A stretch of 64,000 nucleotides of DNA, taken from Sorex araneus (Eukaryota > Chordata > Mammalia > Eulipotyphla > Soricidae). The stretch covers positions 27,510,134 to 27,574,133 of the forward strand of contig NC_073305.1 in assembly GCF_027595985.1 (NCBI RefSeq), read 5' to 3'. Numbering within the stretch: position 1 is the first letter of the stretch; every line of letters begins with the position of its first letter. This document shows, one piece after another, positions 1 through 11,585 of this stretch. The position numbers were made by a program, and so were the translations under genes. The notes under the pieces were generated by a model. The model saw nothing but the letters and a program-made list of their open reading frames with translations, was not told the origin of the DNA and did not search any database.

Positions 1-346
1 CGGCTGTAGTCATTCTGCTGTTGAGGGCATCTAGTGATATTTTTATTTCATCTACCGATTGCTTTATTTGTGAGACTTCGGTTCGAAGGTTTGAAATTTC
101 TGCTCTCATTTCTGCTCTCATTTCTTCCTGTATTTTCTTGGTAGACCGTTCCAGCGCTTGATTCATCTCCTCCCTTAATTTATTGGATGTCTGTTCCATA
201 TTTGCTTGGAGTAGGTCGAATCTCCTCCATATTTCCTCTCTGAATTGTTTATCTGAGAGGTCGTAGATGTTGGGAGACTGTTTTGAGGTTTCTAGTATCT
301 TTTCTTCTCCCTCTCTTGGTGGAGGGGATTTTCGCTGTTTCTTCAT
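1..346 (-). CDS. LINE-1 ORF1 protein, N-terminal part (cut by window edge)
   Basis: An open frame of 115 codons runs from an ATG at 346-344 to the left window edge without a stop. The N-terminus is short, basic and proline-rich (MKKQRKSPPP), followed by an acidic stretch. From about residue 30 there is a long charged, leucine/isoleucine-spaced helix (for example EEMRAEMRAEISNLRTEV near residues 75-91) typical of the ORF1p coiled coil that trimerises this RNA-binding chaperone. The RRM and C-terminal domains are outside the window. There are no frameshifts in the visible part. The flanking GC-rich 5' UTR and monomer array support the assignment. Recognised by architecture and by the element around it, not by alignment. 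Confidence 0.75.
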   Translation of the reverse strand, partial: MKKQRKSPPPREGEEKILETSKQSPNIYDLSDKQFREEIWRRFDLLQANMEQTSNKLREEMNQALERSTKKIQEEMRAEMRAEISNLRTEVSQIKQSVDEIKISLDALNSRMTTA

Positions 347-660
347 ATTGTCACGGAAGTGCAGAGTTGGCACCTTGTAGTTCTTTATTCCTCTTCCTTT
401 TTGTGGGAAGAAGGGGCTCCGATTGTGCTAAACTTCCCTTATTCACTGATAGCTTTTATAGTGTCAGCCTAAGCTAATGGCTATTTTGCGTAAATGTTTG
501 AGATCGCAAAAGTGAGTTTTCAAAGGAATACACAGTACGGATTGAGATGGGGTAGCAAAGAATAACTGCGGCCGCATTAGCGGCCGCCGCTCCGGAAAGA
601 AGCCACGCCCACTTTTTAGGCCACGCCCCCTGAGATGAGGACACGCCCCTAAGCAGCAGA
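347..660 (-). promoter_or_regulatory. L1 5' UTR between monomer array and ORF1
   Basis: This is the non-tandem 5' UTR between the last monomer and ORF1. The part nearest the array (about 560-660) is GC-rich with two GCGGCCGC palindromes (568-575, 580-587). It also has three CACGCCC-type boxes (602-610, 620-630, 641-650) that resemble KLF/Sp1 sites on the plus strand. The part nearest ORF1 is ordinary in composition. A promoter role is inferred from position. Confidence 0.6.
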
Positions 661-1363
661 GTGGGGATTGGTCAGGATCCGACGGCGGCGGCGGACAGGT
701 GCCAGGCAGGGGCTTCAGGAGAAGCCCCGAGCCGCGGCGGGCAGGGGGCGGGGAGGGGACTTCTCCGCGCTGAGGCAGGCTCTCCAAGGGATTGCCTGTT
801 TGCCTGCAGGATGGAGATTGGTCAGGATCCGACGGCGGCGGCGGACAGGTGCCAGGCAGGGGCTTCAGGAGAAGCCCCGAGCCGCGGCGGGCAGGGGGCG
901 GGGAGGGGACTTCTCCGCGCTGAGGCAGGCTCTCCAAGGGATTGCCTGTTTACCTGCAGGATGGAGATTGGTCAGGATCCGACGGCGGCGGCGGACAGGT
1001 GCCAGGCAGGGGCTTCAGGAGAAGCCCCGAGCCGCGGCGGGCAGGGGGCGGGGAGGGGACTTCTCCGCGCTGAGGCAGGCTCTCCAAGGGATTGCCTGTT
1101 TACCTGCAGGATGGAGATTGGTCAGGATCCGACGGCGGCGGCGGACAGGTGCCAGGCAGGGGCTTCAGGAGAAGCCCCGAGCCGCGGCGGGCAGGGGGCG
1201 GGGAGGGGACTTCTCCGCGCTGAGGCAGGCTCTCCAAGGGATTGCCTGTTTGCCTACAGGATGGAGATTGGTCAGGATCCGACGGCGGCGGCGGACAGGT
1301 GCCAGGCAGGGGCTTCAGGAGAAGCCCGAGCCGCGGCGGGCAGGGGGCGGGGAGGGGACTTCT
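661..1363 (-). repeat. Tandem 150 bp L1 promoter monomers (4.7 copies)
   Basis: The period is exactly 150 bp: the landmark GATTGGTCAGG recurs at 666, 816, 966, 1116 and 1266. Full copies differ at only a few positions (for example tgcctgcagg, tacctgcagg and tgcctacagg at the unit end). The last copy is cut after about 103 bp and lacks one C. Each unit is GC-rich, with a (CGG) run, GGGGCGGGG boxes and an ATTGG that reads CCAAT on the L1 sense strand. Mouse L1 is known to use tandem promoter monomers of about 200 bp; this array looks like an independent equivalent. Because 150 is divisible by 3, long ORFs appear in several frames and are artefacts. Confidence 0.88.
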
Positions 1364-1430
1364 AATTGGTACATTTTAAATTTTGTAGCATGTCAGTGCT
1401 AGAAACTGACTTGAAAGTTTATTTAGTTGT

Positions 1431-1745
1431 TTTTTTTAATTTTGTTTTTGTTTTTAATTTTATTGAATCACCGTGAGATAGTTACAAGCTTTCATGTTTG
1501 GGTTACAATCACACAATGATCAAACACCCATTCCTCCACTAGTGCACATTCCCCACCACCAATATTCCAGGTATATCCCCCCTTTTCCACCCCCCCTGCC
1601 TCCATGGCAGGCAATATTCCCCATATTCTCTCTCTACGTTTGGGCATTATGGCTTGCAACACAGACACTGGGAGGTCATCATGTTTGGTCCATTATCTAC
1701 TTCAATGAATATAGTTATTTTCAATGTCCATAGTGTAACTATATA
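1431..1745 (-). mobile_element. L1 3' UTR fragment
   Basis: T-rich stretch, then the reverse complement of the L1 3' end GTGATTCAATAAAA, then the polypyrimidine 3' UTR. It matches the plus-strand L1 end at 35730-35995 closely (same gaccaaacatgatgacc-type block, same order). The 5' side is truncated near 1745. It lies 70 bp from the monomer array and is a separate insertion. Confidence 0.8.
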
Positions 1746-1769
1746 CACAAGTCTTTGAGATAAAGTACA

Positions 1770-2120
1770 GATACTATGGATGGAATCCTGTCCCTCCTCC
1801 ACCCAGATTGATATTTGGATATGGGTCTTCTGAGAGAAAATTTAAGTGAGATCATAATAGTGAATGCTTATAAGGGAATTAGTGCCTTTAAAGAAGAGAT
1901 CAAACTGCTTGCTTTTACTCCCTCTCTTTACCATGTGAAGACACAGCAAAATGGTAATCAACTATAAGCCTAGAAGATTGTTCTGACCAAGAACTGAATT
2001 CCTTGGCACCTTGAACTTGGAGTTCCTCATTTCTAGAACTCTGAGAATAAAACATCTGTTATTTAACCCACCTGGTTTTCAGTATTTTGTTAAGAAAGGC
2101 TGAATTTACTAAGACAACAG
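1770..2120 (+). mobile_element. MLT1-type (MaLR) LTR, diverged
   Basis: Follows the MLT1 LTR plan: a degraded cctgtccctcctccacccag start, 'ataagggaattagtgcctttaaagaagag', 'accatgtgaagacacagc', 'ggcaccttgaacttgg', 'aactctgagaataaaacatctgtt' with an AATAAA, and an end at 'tttactaagaca'. This is an ancient mammalian non-autonomous LTR with no coding content. Recognised from memory of the consensus. Confidence 0.7.
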
Positions 2121-2928
2121 GTTTCTCCAAGACCCTCTCTCTTGGCCAATTTCACATCATTATCCCTGCCCCCATAACTGTAGCACAACTGTCATGGTAG
2201 CTTCATTTGTTTCTCCGGTGAGATATAATTCATCTCTCATTACCTTAGTAAATGCTATTAATTCTAACTTGCAGTCTTCAGTAATAAAAATAAGAGACCC
2301 CAAACATGTCCAGTTTATAATCTCCCAACTCTCTGGATATGTTTCTTTACATAACAAAGGGATAAGAAGAGTTTCTTGGATCATCCATGTGACCTCAATT
2401 TGGCACAAGTTTCCTTACAAATCCATTTTAAACTTCACAACATCCCAACATAATAAAATTTGAATTTAGATCACTTCTAGTAAGATTGGTTTAGTTGTTC
2501 TAGACTTATTTTCTCACGAATCTGATATTTACATTATCTCTTTACAGCTTTATCCACAAAATTCTCAAAGAATTGCTTCTGTAACATTTTCATAAAATCT
2601 CATACTTATTCTTCAAAACACTTAACACTATTAAATTATTAAAATCTCTGTAATTCCACTTCCAATGAGAGTCTATATTGTTTTTTTAATCATCATTCTA
2701 TTTGCAAAATCACACATTAGTTGTTGCAAGTATTCAGTAAGGTTATTTCATGAATAAATAAATGAACTCAAAATTAATGTGCTCTATAAAGTATTTGATA
2801 TTTCTAAAAGATATAAATAAATTTTGGGGGAATTTAAATGGTTAGGCCTCCAAATTAAAATCAATGCTACTCAGAAAAGAAATATATATATACTAATAAT
2901 CTATGAAGTATTAGTTCTATATTTAAGA
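2121..2928. other. Intergenic, no feature recognised
   Basis: AT-rich. Short ORFs on both strands (2160-2463) overlap each other and have no recognisable domain. The segment may include further decayed retroelement DNA, but nothing could be named. Confidence 0.5.
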
Positions 2929-2937
2929 TGTACCAGG

Positions 2938-3109
2938 GACTGGAGCAACAGTTACAGCGGGTAGGGTGTTTGTATGTGACAGACCCAGCTTCGATCCCCA
3001 GCATCCCATATGGTCCCTCAAACTCAGCCAGGAGTAATTCCTGAGAGCAGAGCCAGGAGTAGCCCCTGAGCATCGCTGAGTGTGACCCGAAAAGCAATAA
3101 ATAAATAAA
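2938..3109 (+). mobile_element. Family A SINE with 9 bp TSD
   Basis: Full head and body: 'gactggagcaacagttacagcgggtaggg', a B-box-like ttcgatccc, and a body ending gtgtgacccgaaaagc, followed by (AATA)n. It is bounded by atgtaccag at 2929-2937 and again at 3110-3118. Moderately diverged from the younger copies in the window. Confidence 0.9.
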
Positions 3110-3118
3110 ATGTACCAG

Positions 3119-5261
3119 AAGCTTATATTCAGAAAGAATTGCGGAAATTAAAGGCTCTCTTCTAATTTTTCTTTTTCTCATCTTCATTTCTCTATTTCTT
3201 AGTCATGTTTTTTGGCTTTTATCATTCACATATATTAAAAAAGAACTTGTGACACCGTAGTTCTGAAATATTTTTTAATTCAGACAAGATGAATTCTGCT
3301 ATGATCAGTAACATACCCACAAATACCAGTGGTATCAAACATTTTTCATTCTTGTCTTCCACCAATTTATTGAAGTATTAAGGCTCCCTTTATTTTTGCA
3401 ATGTTATTATAGTTTTTAAAATACTTGTGTCAAAAATAAAACATGGATAACTCACTCATTAAAAAATCTTGGTCCACTGGGTTTCTAAAGGATTATGTTC
3501 ATAGACACTGCCTCATTTTCCAGGTCAAAAGTACTACCTCTTATTGCTGATTCCTCACTCACCAAGTACCCTAGATTCCCCTACCTCTCCTAAGCAGCTG
3601 TTTTCTAAGTTTCTGAAGGATCATGTACACTGAATACTGGCTCCTGTTCCTAGGCTGAATCTTTTCTTGAGATTTCCAGATCTACTTGACCTCATTAGCT
3701 CCCTATCTCACACATCACAGAGAATAAACTTAGATTTCCTTCAGTAGACTCACAAACTCATGTGTAGCCAATCTGCTCCCATCACTTTGTGCTACGGTAA
3801 CTCATCCTTAGCTCAATCCACCTACTCACCAGACAATCTTCACAAGGCTATGGGGATAGTAAGAAATCATAGAATCATAAATTTGTCAGAGGAGACAAAG
3901 CACCAATGACATTGAAAGATGCCTTATAATCCACACCCAAAACTCAAAACAATAGCCAGAAACAGAACAATTTCTCACACAAGCATGTACTACTCTTAGA
4001 GTTTAAAAGCACAATTTTAAAAAGTTGACTTAGTGATGGCCTACATGGCCAGTTATGAAACATCTTAAATTTCACACTTAAGTCATGAACTATTTCCAGG
4101 ATTCATTCTGTTTAAAAAATGGAAATGAGTAATATAGGAATTGACTCAAAGTCATGCATTAATCAAAAGACAACAGATTTGGTTGACACGTGCACCAGTT
4201 GTCCTCCTTCACTAAGAATGAAGAAAGCAGGAATTTGTCATTATGATTTTCTAAAATATAAAGTGCTTTAAAAAGGACACATTAAATTTCATTCTCTTAA
4301 TGGACTTGTAATTCTTTAGGTAAAAGGGTAAATTAGTTTAATAATCTGAATTAATACTTAAGAATTTGACACAGCAAATAATAAAACCTATACTAGAAGA
4401 TATTATTTATAATTGTACAACTAGTTTTTAAAGATGTACATCAGCACAAAGGAATAAACTGAGAGTTACTGTCCAGAACCTTTGTGTCTTCCTCACCATA
4501 GATGATTTTTACAAAAGTGTCTGTTTTGATTGTATCAAACATGGTAGGAAGAGCTTCTTCCTTTAGTCGTTTCCTGTTTGTCAGTTTTCTATCTAGGTGT
4601 CAGGTTTAAATTTGGAACATGCAATATGCAGTGAATTTATCTCAAGCAAAGGAAGGGGGGAAAAAAGGAAAGAAACAAAACTTCAGACTACCCATATGAA
4701 AAAAATACTAGAGTTTAATATATAAGGTAATATTACTTTTTCTAGTTTTAAAAGTAATTGTGCCATACATGGAACTGACATGCATAATGTCAATAAAAGT
4801 CATAAATAAATGACCAATTGTTTATGAATTGTTATCTGTGTTTTGAAGCTTGATTTTGGTAAAGCTGAATATGGAAAGTTATAAAAATCTGATGTAACTG
4901 AGATTCCAAAATCTGGGTAAATCAAAGTGAAGTATCAAAAGTAAAAGTGTAAAGTTTGCTGAATAGGATGACATCAATTCTATCCTATTCTAACTATTTA
5001 ATTCTATTCTATTCTAAGTATTCTAACAGAAAAATCAGAGAAACAATACAACTGATTAAAGCAATGGTCAATATAAGGACATATGATTAATATAAAGATC
5101 TAAATATGAAATAATTTTGTGATCCAATCAATGTAAAAAAGAAAGAGAGGGAATATTAGACCTTCTTATAACTGACCAGAAGCCAGTCTCTGGGTACATA
5201 TATGTGTTTACCTAAACAGAAGGAAGAATAGCTATAGCCAAAAAGAATTTCTTACACACAT
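3119..5261. other. Intergenic, AT-rich, no gene seen
   Basis: Over 2 kb without a recognisable repeat or coding signal. At 4974-5030 there is a degenerate pentanucleotide run (ctatt/ttcta units). The remainder is unassigned sequence, either unique or too decayed to name. Confidence 0.5.
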
Positions 5262-5620
5262 CTACATTTTAATTTTTAATTGTGATATAATACAAAATTT
5301 TAAATACATAAAATGCTGAAAGTTAAGTGTACAAGATGACTAACATGTATATAATCATCCATGTAATTATCACCAGACAAAATATGACATTGCATCACCC
5401 TAGAAGATTTTCTTATGCTCTTTCAGCCAATTTCTTTCTTTCCTTGGTAGTGTCGTCATTTGTACAAACCCTATATATCATCACTGATTGATTTTTATAT
5501 TCTTGAATTTAATGTAAATAAATTCATTATCTAGTCTCCCTGACTTCTTTAATAATTGAATTAAAGTTGCACAGTATGCATCTCAAGATCACAATTAATG
5601 AATAGTATCCTGGAGAAAGT
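5262..5620 (-). mobile_element. Old L1 (L1M-type) 3' end
   Basis: Matches, with many changes, the antisense form of the mammalian L1M 3' end: 'ttgtgatataatacaaaatttt', 'aagtgtacaagatgac', 'taattatcaccagacaaaa', 'gcatcaccctagaaga', then 'gaatttaatgtaaataaattca' and 'tgacttctttaataattg'. Decayed, with no coding potential. Confidence 0.55.
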
Positions 5621-6644
5621 TCCAAAAGAAGCAATGAAGAGTTTAATGTCATCCCTGGGGTCTTCGTTTGCTTAGACCTCTCCAAGTAAAGAAAATATTT
5701 TGCGTGATATTCCAGAGAATCATTCTGTTTAGAACCATTTGAGAATTTAACTTGTTATTAAAATTTTATCCAAAATTAAAGGATAAACAAACAATAAGAC
5801 CAGCCAATATATGGTTCTGAGAAAACCATTACCAAAGCATGCTCTTGGGGACCCATGCTCCATTTTTTAAACTTTTTAAAATATTAATATTGAAGTTTCA
5901 AGAAACACTAATCTTAGTTTGCTGTACTCCAAATGTCCCTATCTTTCAATCTATTTGTGCTTGTTATCTTGGAATGAGCTCATTAAAACAGAACATATTG
6001 CTTCTTCAGGAAGAAGCATATAATGAAGACAGTGGTTACTTTTCTGAAATCTCTTAAAACAGGAAGTTTCTGGCCTTATTCATATTTCACTCTCATTCTC
6101 ATCTTTTCAACCAATTTACTCCCGGTTGTTGCTGTTGTAAGGTAAACTCATTAGTAACAGTAGTACTAAGTTTTCACTAAGTTTTTCCAAGTTAACTTGG
6201 ACCTTCTAGGAAGTATGAAATAAGCTTGAGAATAAGAATGTCCTGAGACTAATTGGAGACATAGTAATAAACGATAGAATCATTTGTATCATCTTCCAAT
6301 GGACAGAGTACTAGCATGAAGTAAAAAAATTAGATTAAGAAAGAATTAATATAAAATGACTGGTGTGTTTACAAAGATGCAAAGAGTATACCAATAATAT
6401 ATTAGAAATATGAAGATTTCCTTTGTCCAACAAGTCATTGCTGCTTGTTTTATTTAAAAATTACTATGAAAGTAATATTTGTTTTAAAATTAAATTACAT
6501 AATTTCTAGCTATATAGCATCATATAACATTGCAATCATACAAACTATCACTTTCTCTTCAATTTACCCAGCCGCCCTTCTTCATTACAAAAACTATTAT
6601 TTTATTGTAGTCTAAGAATTTATTTTTGCTTGGTTTCATTTTTT
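5621..6644. other. Intergenic, no feature recognised
   Basis: Low GC. The short open frame at 5839-6057 has no recognisable motif and no other coding signature. Confidence 0.45.
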
Positions 6645-6775
6645 TTATTATCATAGGGGTCAACATCCAGAGCTTCAGACACAGAGAGGTTGAGACATGT
6701 GGTATATTGGGGAATTGAACCCAGGGTTGTTGACACATTCAAGTGCTCTACTACTTAGCACAGTCTCCTCTAGTT
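6645..6775 (-). mobile_element. Degenerate family A-like SINE
   Basis: The antisense order of SINE landmarks is kept: 'aggggtcaacatccagagc' in the body, 'gaattgaacccaggg' for the B box, and 'ctctactacttagcac' for the A box. Too diverged to bound exactly; no TSD seen. Confidence 0.45.
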
Positions 6776-6794
6776 TAATCTATATTGTCACATT

Positions 6795-6930
6795 TCATCT
6801 TTTCATGGTTGCTGAGAAGTATTTTATTATGTGTATATGTCACATACTTATTCATCTCTGATGGGCAGTTAAGTTGATTTTTATTTCTTAACTATTTAAA
6901 ATAATGCTGTCACAAGCAGAATATTCATAG
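6795..6930 (-). mobile_element. Old L1 (L1M-type) fragment
   Basis: Resembles the antisense L1M segment 'tggctgaataatattccattgtatggatataccac...ttgatggacatttgg': here 'catggttgctgagaagtattttattatgtg', 'cttattcatctctgatgggcagttaag' and 'ataatgctgtcac'. Probably a piece of a decayed element. Confidence 0.55.
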
Positions 6931-6939
6931 TTCTTAATG

Positions 6940-7104
6940 TTTTTGTTTTGTTTGGGAGTCATATCTGGTTTACTTCTGTCTCTGTGCTCAGGGATCAATC
7001 ACTCTTGGCAATGTTCAGTGGATCATATGAAGTGTCAGGGATTAATAGGAGTCAGCTGCATGCAAGGCAAACATCTTAACACCTATGTCATCTCTCCAGC
7101 ATTA
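6940..7104 (-). mobile_element. Family A SINE, diverged
   Basis: Antisense body 'gctcagggatcaatcactcttggcaatgttcagtggatcatatgaagtgtcaggg' and head 'gcatgcaaggcaaac...catctctccagc'. It abuts an L1 ORF2 remnant. No clean TSD. Confidence 0.75.
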
Positions 7105-7144
7105 GTGTATATTTTCACGCACCAGGAAAATACCCAGGTACTGA

Positions 7145-7860
7145 ACAGAAGTAACTATAAAAGGAAAGTCTCTAAAACAAATGTTGCTGGAAAAACTGTA
7201 TAGGTACATGAAAATAATGAAAGTAGACCCCTATCTTATGCCTTATGCCATACACAAAATTTAATTAAAAATAAATCACAGTTTTAAAAAAATATTTGAA
7301 AAAACACTTGATATAGGAAGTAAAATAATAAAATATACAGAAAAAATAAGATAATGACCTCACAGAGATACTTGAGATTTCCTTAGATATCTGGCTTATA
7401 TTGCAAGGAAAACAAATGCAAAAATAAATAAAGTTTACCTAAAACCAAAAGGTCTCTGCACACAAAAGAAACCATCATCAAAATGAATAGACAACTAACA
7501 TGAGGGAATAAAATATTACAACTCATCGAGCAACAAAGGGTTAATATTTCAACATGGAAGAACTTATACATCCCACCAATCAGATTGAAAAGCCAAACCA
7601 CAAGGTTTTAAAATGTTAGACAGAAATAAGCAGAGGATCTGAGTCAGCAAAACTCTAAAGAAAATATACAAGCCTCTAAAAGCACATGAGATGCAAATCA
7701 ATACCACAATGAGATATCATCTCACACATGTGCAAATGACATATAAAACAAGATGAGAAACAAATGTTGGTAAGGATGTGGAGAGAAGAAAAACCCTTGT
7801 ACACTGTTGATGAGTATGTAAATTGTTGCAACCATAATAGAACATAATATGGGCGGTGAC
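7145..7860 (+). mobile_element. L1 ORF2 3' region, decayed
   Basis: Shows the order of the L1 ORF2 end: 'ctggaaaaactgtataggtacatg', 'gcaaaactctaaagaaaatatacaag', 'caaatcaataccacaatgagatatcatctcaca', 'ttggtaaggatgtggagagaag' and 'acactgttgatgagtatgtaaattg'. Stops and indels throughout, so not coding. Truncated on both sides. Confidence 0.8.
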
Positions 7861-9274
7861 AAAATATTTTAAAGAGTAGAAATATCGTGTCATTTTGTTT
7901 CATCTCATTTTCCTATTATCAGATATCCTAATGACTTGACATTTGCTTGCCTAGTCATATCCAACCAAGAAAGAAGCAATGCAGGCCTCTGAATTTACAA
8001 TGAGCCTTAGTTAAAAGGTTCAGAGGTCTGCAAGCTTGTCTGAATGCTTGTACAGAGCCGTCCCTGTGAGAATGCTGCCACCCAGGCCTGAAGAAAGCAG
8101 GAGACATATGAGATGGAAGAAGCAGTTTGTGAAATAGACAAGTACATTTTTGTTTATTTTCAGTACTTGGCTTGTATTACAAAGAATATAATATCACAAA
8201 GTATATTAATAATCAAATGCACCACATTTGCACGAAGCTGATACTAATTGCCTACTAAGGAATAAATGTTTAGTGATAAATTAAAACTTATATCTTCACT
8301 TCAGAAAAGATTGTAAAATCTATATTTTGTTCCTCCTCATTTGAGTCATCAGATTGTGCATCTCAAAGCTAACAACTCACTGAGATAGGCATATCAAATC
8401 AGCAAAGAGGTGGTGAGTCAGACTATAAATTGATAGATTTAGTAATTAGGGTCAGAAAGCATCTCCTAAGTCCAAAGCCAGCTGGGGAGTTTATTATTAT
8501 TATTATTATTATTATTATGGTTATAATAATAGCTATAATTTCTATCTGTATGACTAGAGTGCTCAGAATTTAACTTTTCATAAGCAAGCCTGAAATTTCG
8601 GACTTTGTTCTACTAAAATTACAACTATTCTTATAATCTGATAAAGAGTTCTGTTCCCTTTTATAATTCCATGATACACTCATTCATTTGTAAAATGCCT
8701 CCATTCATTGACTCATTTTTAACTGAAAATACATATGCATCAATACACTCACTCAGGAAACAAATCTTTTCATACATGGGAAATCAATTGTTTTATGAAA
8801 TAAAATTAAGGTGTAAATGTGGTAATGTTTAAAGATATGTCAATTGAAAGTTCTCCTTGAACTTATTTGAACAAGTGGGGTTGTTTTTCCATTTTTTGAA
8901 ATCACACCTGTGTTAAGACATGCACTCTCTTCCTCTATCTGGTAAGCACAAGGTGTGGGAACTTGTGCAATAGATAATTAATCTCTATTGCTATCTATAG
9001 TTTCATAGTTAACACTGTCTTAGCAGAAGTGTGAAAACACATTCACACCTTTGAAAATGGATGATTAACTAATCAAATGACAATATGAATGTTAGACAGA
9101 ATTACAGAAATGACTGCAAGGCAGAACGATTTATGATTATAACATTCTATTTAATTTTTAAGGATGGATTGTTCAATGTAATCTGTGCTTCTTAAATATC
9201 TAAGCAGATTTCCAACTTTTTAATTGCATGATTCCTCACAAATAAATGAAGAAAATTTCAGATTCTATGTTACT
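7861..9274. other. Intergenic, with a (TTA)n microsatellite
   Basis: No gene or transposon recognised. A pure ttattatta run occupies 8491-8518 (about nine units). The rest is AT-rich with no long open frame. Confidence 0.5.
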
Positions 9275-9405
9275 TTTGCTTCTTTGGGGGGGGCAGGGGG
9301 TTGGGGCCACACTTGGGAACAGGGGATCATATGTGGTATGGGAATCAAAACCTGGATCAGTTGCTTGCAAGGAAAGAGCTTTACTTGCTACTATCTCTCT
9401 GGCCA
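9275..9405 (-). mobile_element. Diverged family A-like SINE
   Basis: G-rich start 'ggggggggcagggggttggggccacac', body 'aacaggggatcatatgtggtatggg', and head ending 'ctactatctctctggcc'. The tRNA-like landmarks are in antisense order and much mutated. Confidence 0.6.
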
Positions 9406-9794
9406 ACTTCAGCATTTTTTAAATATAGAATGTTAAGAAGGAAAAAGAAAAGGAGTCAAGTAGTTATTCTTTTCCTCTGAACTTTTCTATTTCTATTTGA
9501 AAGGCACACTAACAGGTATAGGCAATCAAATAACTCCTATTTTTGCAAGTTCTCTTTCTGATGCATAAACTTCCAAGTTAATAAATAGGTACCATCTTCA
9601 TTATTTTGTTAATTTTTTATTTTCCCATGTATTTTCTTAAGAAATGACCATTAGAAAATGGCAGTGACACTATGGAAAGAATACATTCCTAGTAGCTGAA
9701 ACTTTCAAAACCATATTCTGTGTATTGTATTAACATTTTTCACATAAAATATTTATAAACACAAAGTATAAGTGTGTCAGATATTACCTTAAAA

Positions 9795-11585
9795 AACATG
9801 AGCTAAAACTAAAAGGTGAATGAATGGAAGAAAATATCTACACTTAACACATCGGGTAAAGGGTTGATATCAAGAATATATAAAGTACTCACAAAGATCA
9901 ACAACAACAACAAAAATCCAAAACCCCACCACAAAATAGGGAAAGGAAATAAACTGGCACTACACTATGAAAGACAGATGGCCAATAGACACATTAAAAA
10001 TGTTCATCATCACTTATTATCAGGGAAATTCAAATCGAGATATCATCTCACATCAGTGAGATTGGCACATAGCAAAATACTTGAAACAATCTGTTGGTGG
10101 GGATACAGTGAAAAAAGGAACTCTCATCCACTGCTGATGGAAATGTTGTCTGGTTTAATTCCTATGAGAAACAGTATGGAAATTTCTAATTAAATTAAGA
10201 ATTGAGGGGCTGAAGCAAATAATACAGTGACTACGACATTTGTCTTGCATGTAGACAACCTGGGTTAAATCCCAAGCACCTCATATAGTCCCCTCAAGCC
10301 ACACCAGGACTGATTTCTGAGTATAGGCCAGGAATAAGCACTGATCAACACTGGTTGTGGTTCTTCTGCCACCCCAGTGCACCATCCCCTGCCCCCCCCC
10401 CAAAAGAATTAAGCTGCCATACAACCCAGCAATTCCACTTCTGAATATCAGGATACACATACCAAAAAATTTTTCAAAAGGACCTATTTATTGCAGCATT
10501 TAGTACAATGACTAAGATCTAGAATCAATCTAGCTGTCCGATGACAGATGAGTTGTGTTTGATAAAAATAATGGAATATTATACAGCTGCAAGGAATGCT
10601 GAGACCATGCAATTCCCTGCATGAAGGAATAGAAGATTTCATGTTAAGTGAAGTAAGCCAGAAGGACAAATACAGACTAATCTCACTGATCTATGGTGTA
10701 CAGAGCAACTAAAAATGGAATGCAATGGAGTCAAGGGGGAGATGTCTAGATCATATCTGACCCCAGAGTGTGGGGAGGAGAAAGACAGAGAAATAAAGAA
10801 ATCTAGGGAAGAAGAGATAGGAACTAAAGACAGGAGGGCAGGATTTAAGGGCCTTGGAAACATCTGTAGTTTGGAGGAATGGTACAGCTATTTATCCAAA
10901 TTGGAGGGTCAATAACAATGAAAGCAAAAGATTTAAACCACCACAACCAAAGTTAAATATCAGTTTGGGATGTGGGTGTGGGTGTGGGGAACTTGGGAAC
11001 AATGGTGATGGGAAGATAACATTAGTGGTTGGGACTGTGCTGGAACATAGTATGCCTAAAGCTCAACTGTGAAAAACTGTAAATCATGGTGCCTTAATAA
11101 AGAAAGAGACAGACATAGAAAGATTGCACTCATATGTGGAATATAATGTAGCAGAGAGGTACGAGCTAGCAATGATGCAACTTCTGGCAGAAATTTCTCT
11201 GAACTTAGTTACTAAAATACTAAAATACAGAAATCCACACGACCTCATATCTCTTTATTTTCAGCAATGGAAAACAAATTATCAAATGCTTCCTTTCTAG
11301 CAGGTCTGACTTTGTGGGGGGAATCTCCAAACAATAATAGTGAGTTTTCTGTTGAAATATTGAATGTAATCAAAGCAAAGAGAAAGAAAAGTGAAATTTA
11401 TCAGCTACACAGGCGGGGTGGGGGGCAAGGAGGGTGGGGGGAGGTTTACTGTGGTTTTTGGTGGTGGAATATGTGCAATGGTGAAGGGATGGGTGTTTGA
11501 GTATTGTGTAACTGAGACTTAAGCCTGAAAGCATTGTAACTTTCCACATGGTGATTCAATAAAAAATAAATAAATAAAAAATAAA
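9795..11585 (+). mobile_element. 5'-truncated L1 (ORF2 end plus 3' UTR), split by a SINE
   Basis: Carries the ORF2 C-terminal region ('tcatcacttattatcagggaaattcaaatcgagatatcatctcacatcagtgag'), then resumes after the SINE with 'aagctgccatacaacccagcaattccactt'. A 3' UTR follows, with the 'agaaagattgcactcatatgtggaatata' block and a terminal 'catggtgattcaataaaaaataaataa' giving the AATAAA signal. A partly open stretch at 9816-10193 is the ORF2 remnant. The long 3' UTR is purine-rich. Not functional. Confidence 0.85.
10204..10403 (+). mobile_element. Family A SINE nested in L1
   Basis: Begins 'gaggggctgaagcaaataatacag' and ends in a C-rich 'cctgccccccccccaaa' tail. It is flanked by aagaatt at 10197-10203 and 10404-10410. 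Removing it rejoins the L1 sequence as seen in the uninterrupted L1 copy near 55840, which shows the SINE is younger than the L1. Confidence 0.85.

Larger units (their letters stand above)
1..1363 (-). mobile_element. LINE-1 5' portion with monomeric promoter
   Basis: Read on the minus strand, the element starts at about 1363 with a partial promoter monomer, continues through four full 150 bp monomers, a unique 5' UTR section and an ATG at 346, and runs off the window inside ORF1. The monomers are almost identical to each other and the visible ORF1 is open, so this looks like a recent insertion. ORF2 and the 3' end lie outside the window, so neither full length nor a TSD can be judged. Confidence 0.85.

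Noticed and set aside
464-937. 157-codon minus-strand ORF
   Set aside because: Another frame of the same monomer array and 5' UTR; proline/arginine bias comes from GC-rich repeats.
661-1363. CRISPR-like or satellite array
   Set aside because: No spacers; units are head-to-tail, attached to L1 ORF1 and only 4.7 copies.
661-1402. Long plus-strand ORFs with repeated 50-residue units
   Set aside because: They arise because the 150 bp L1 monomer is a multiple of three; several frames are open at once and the L1 lies on the other strand.
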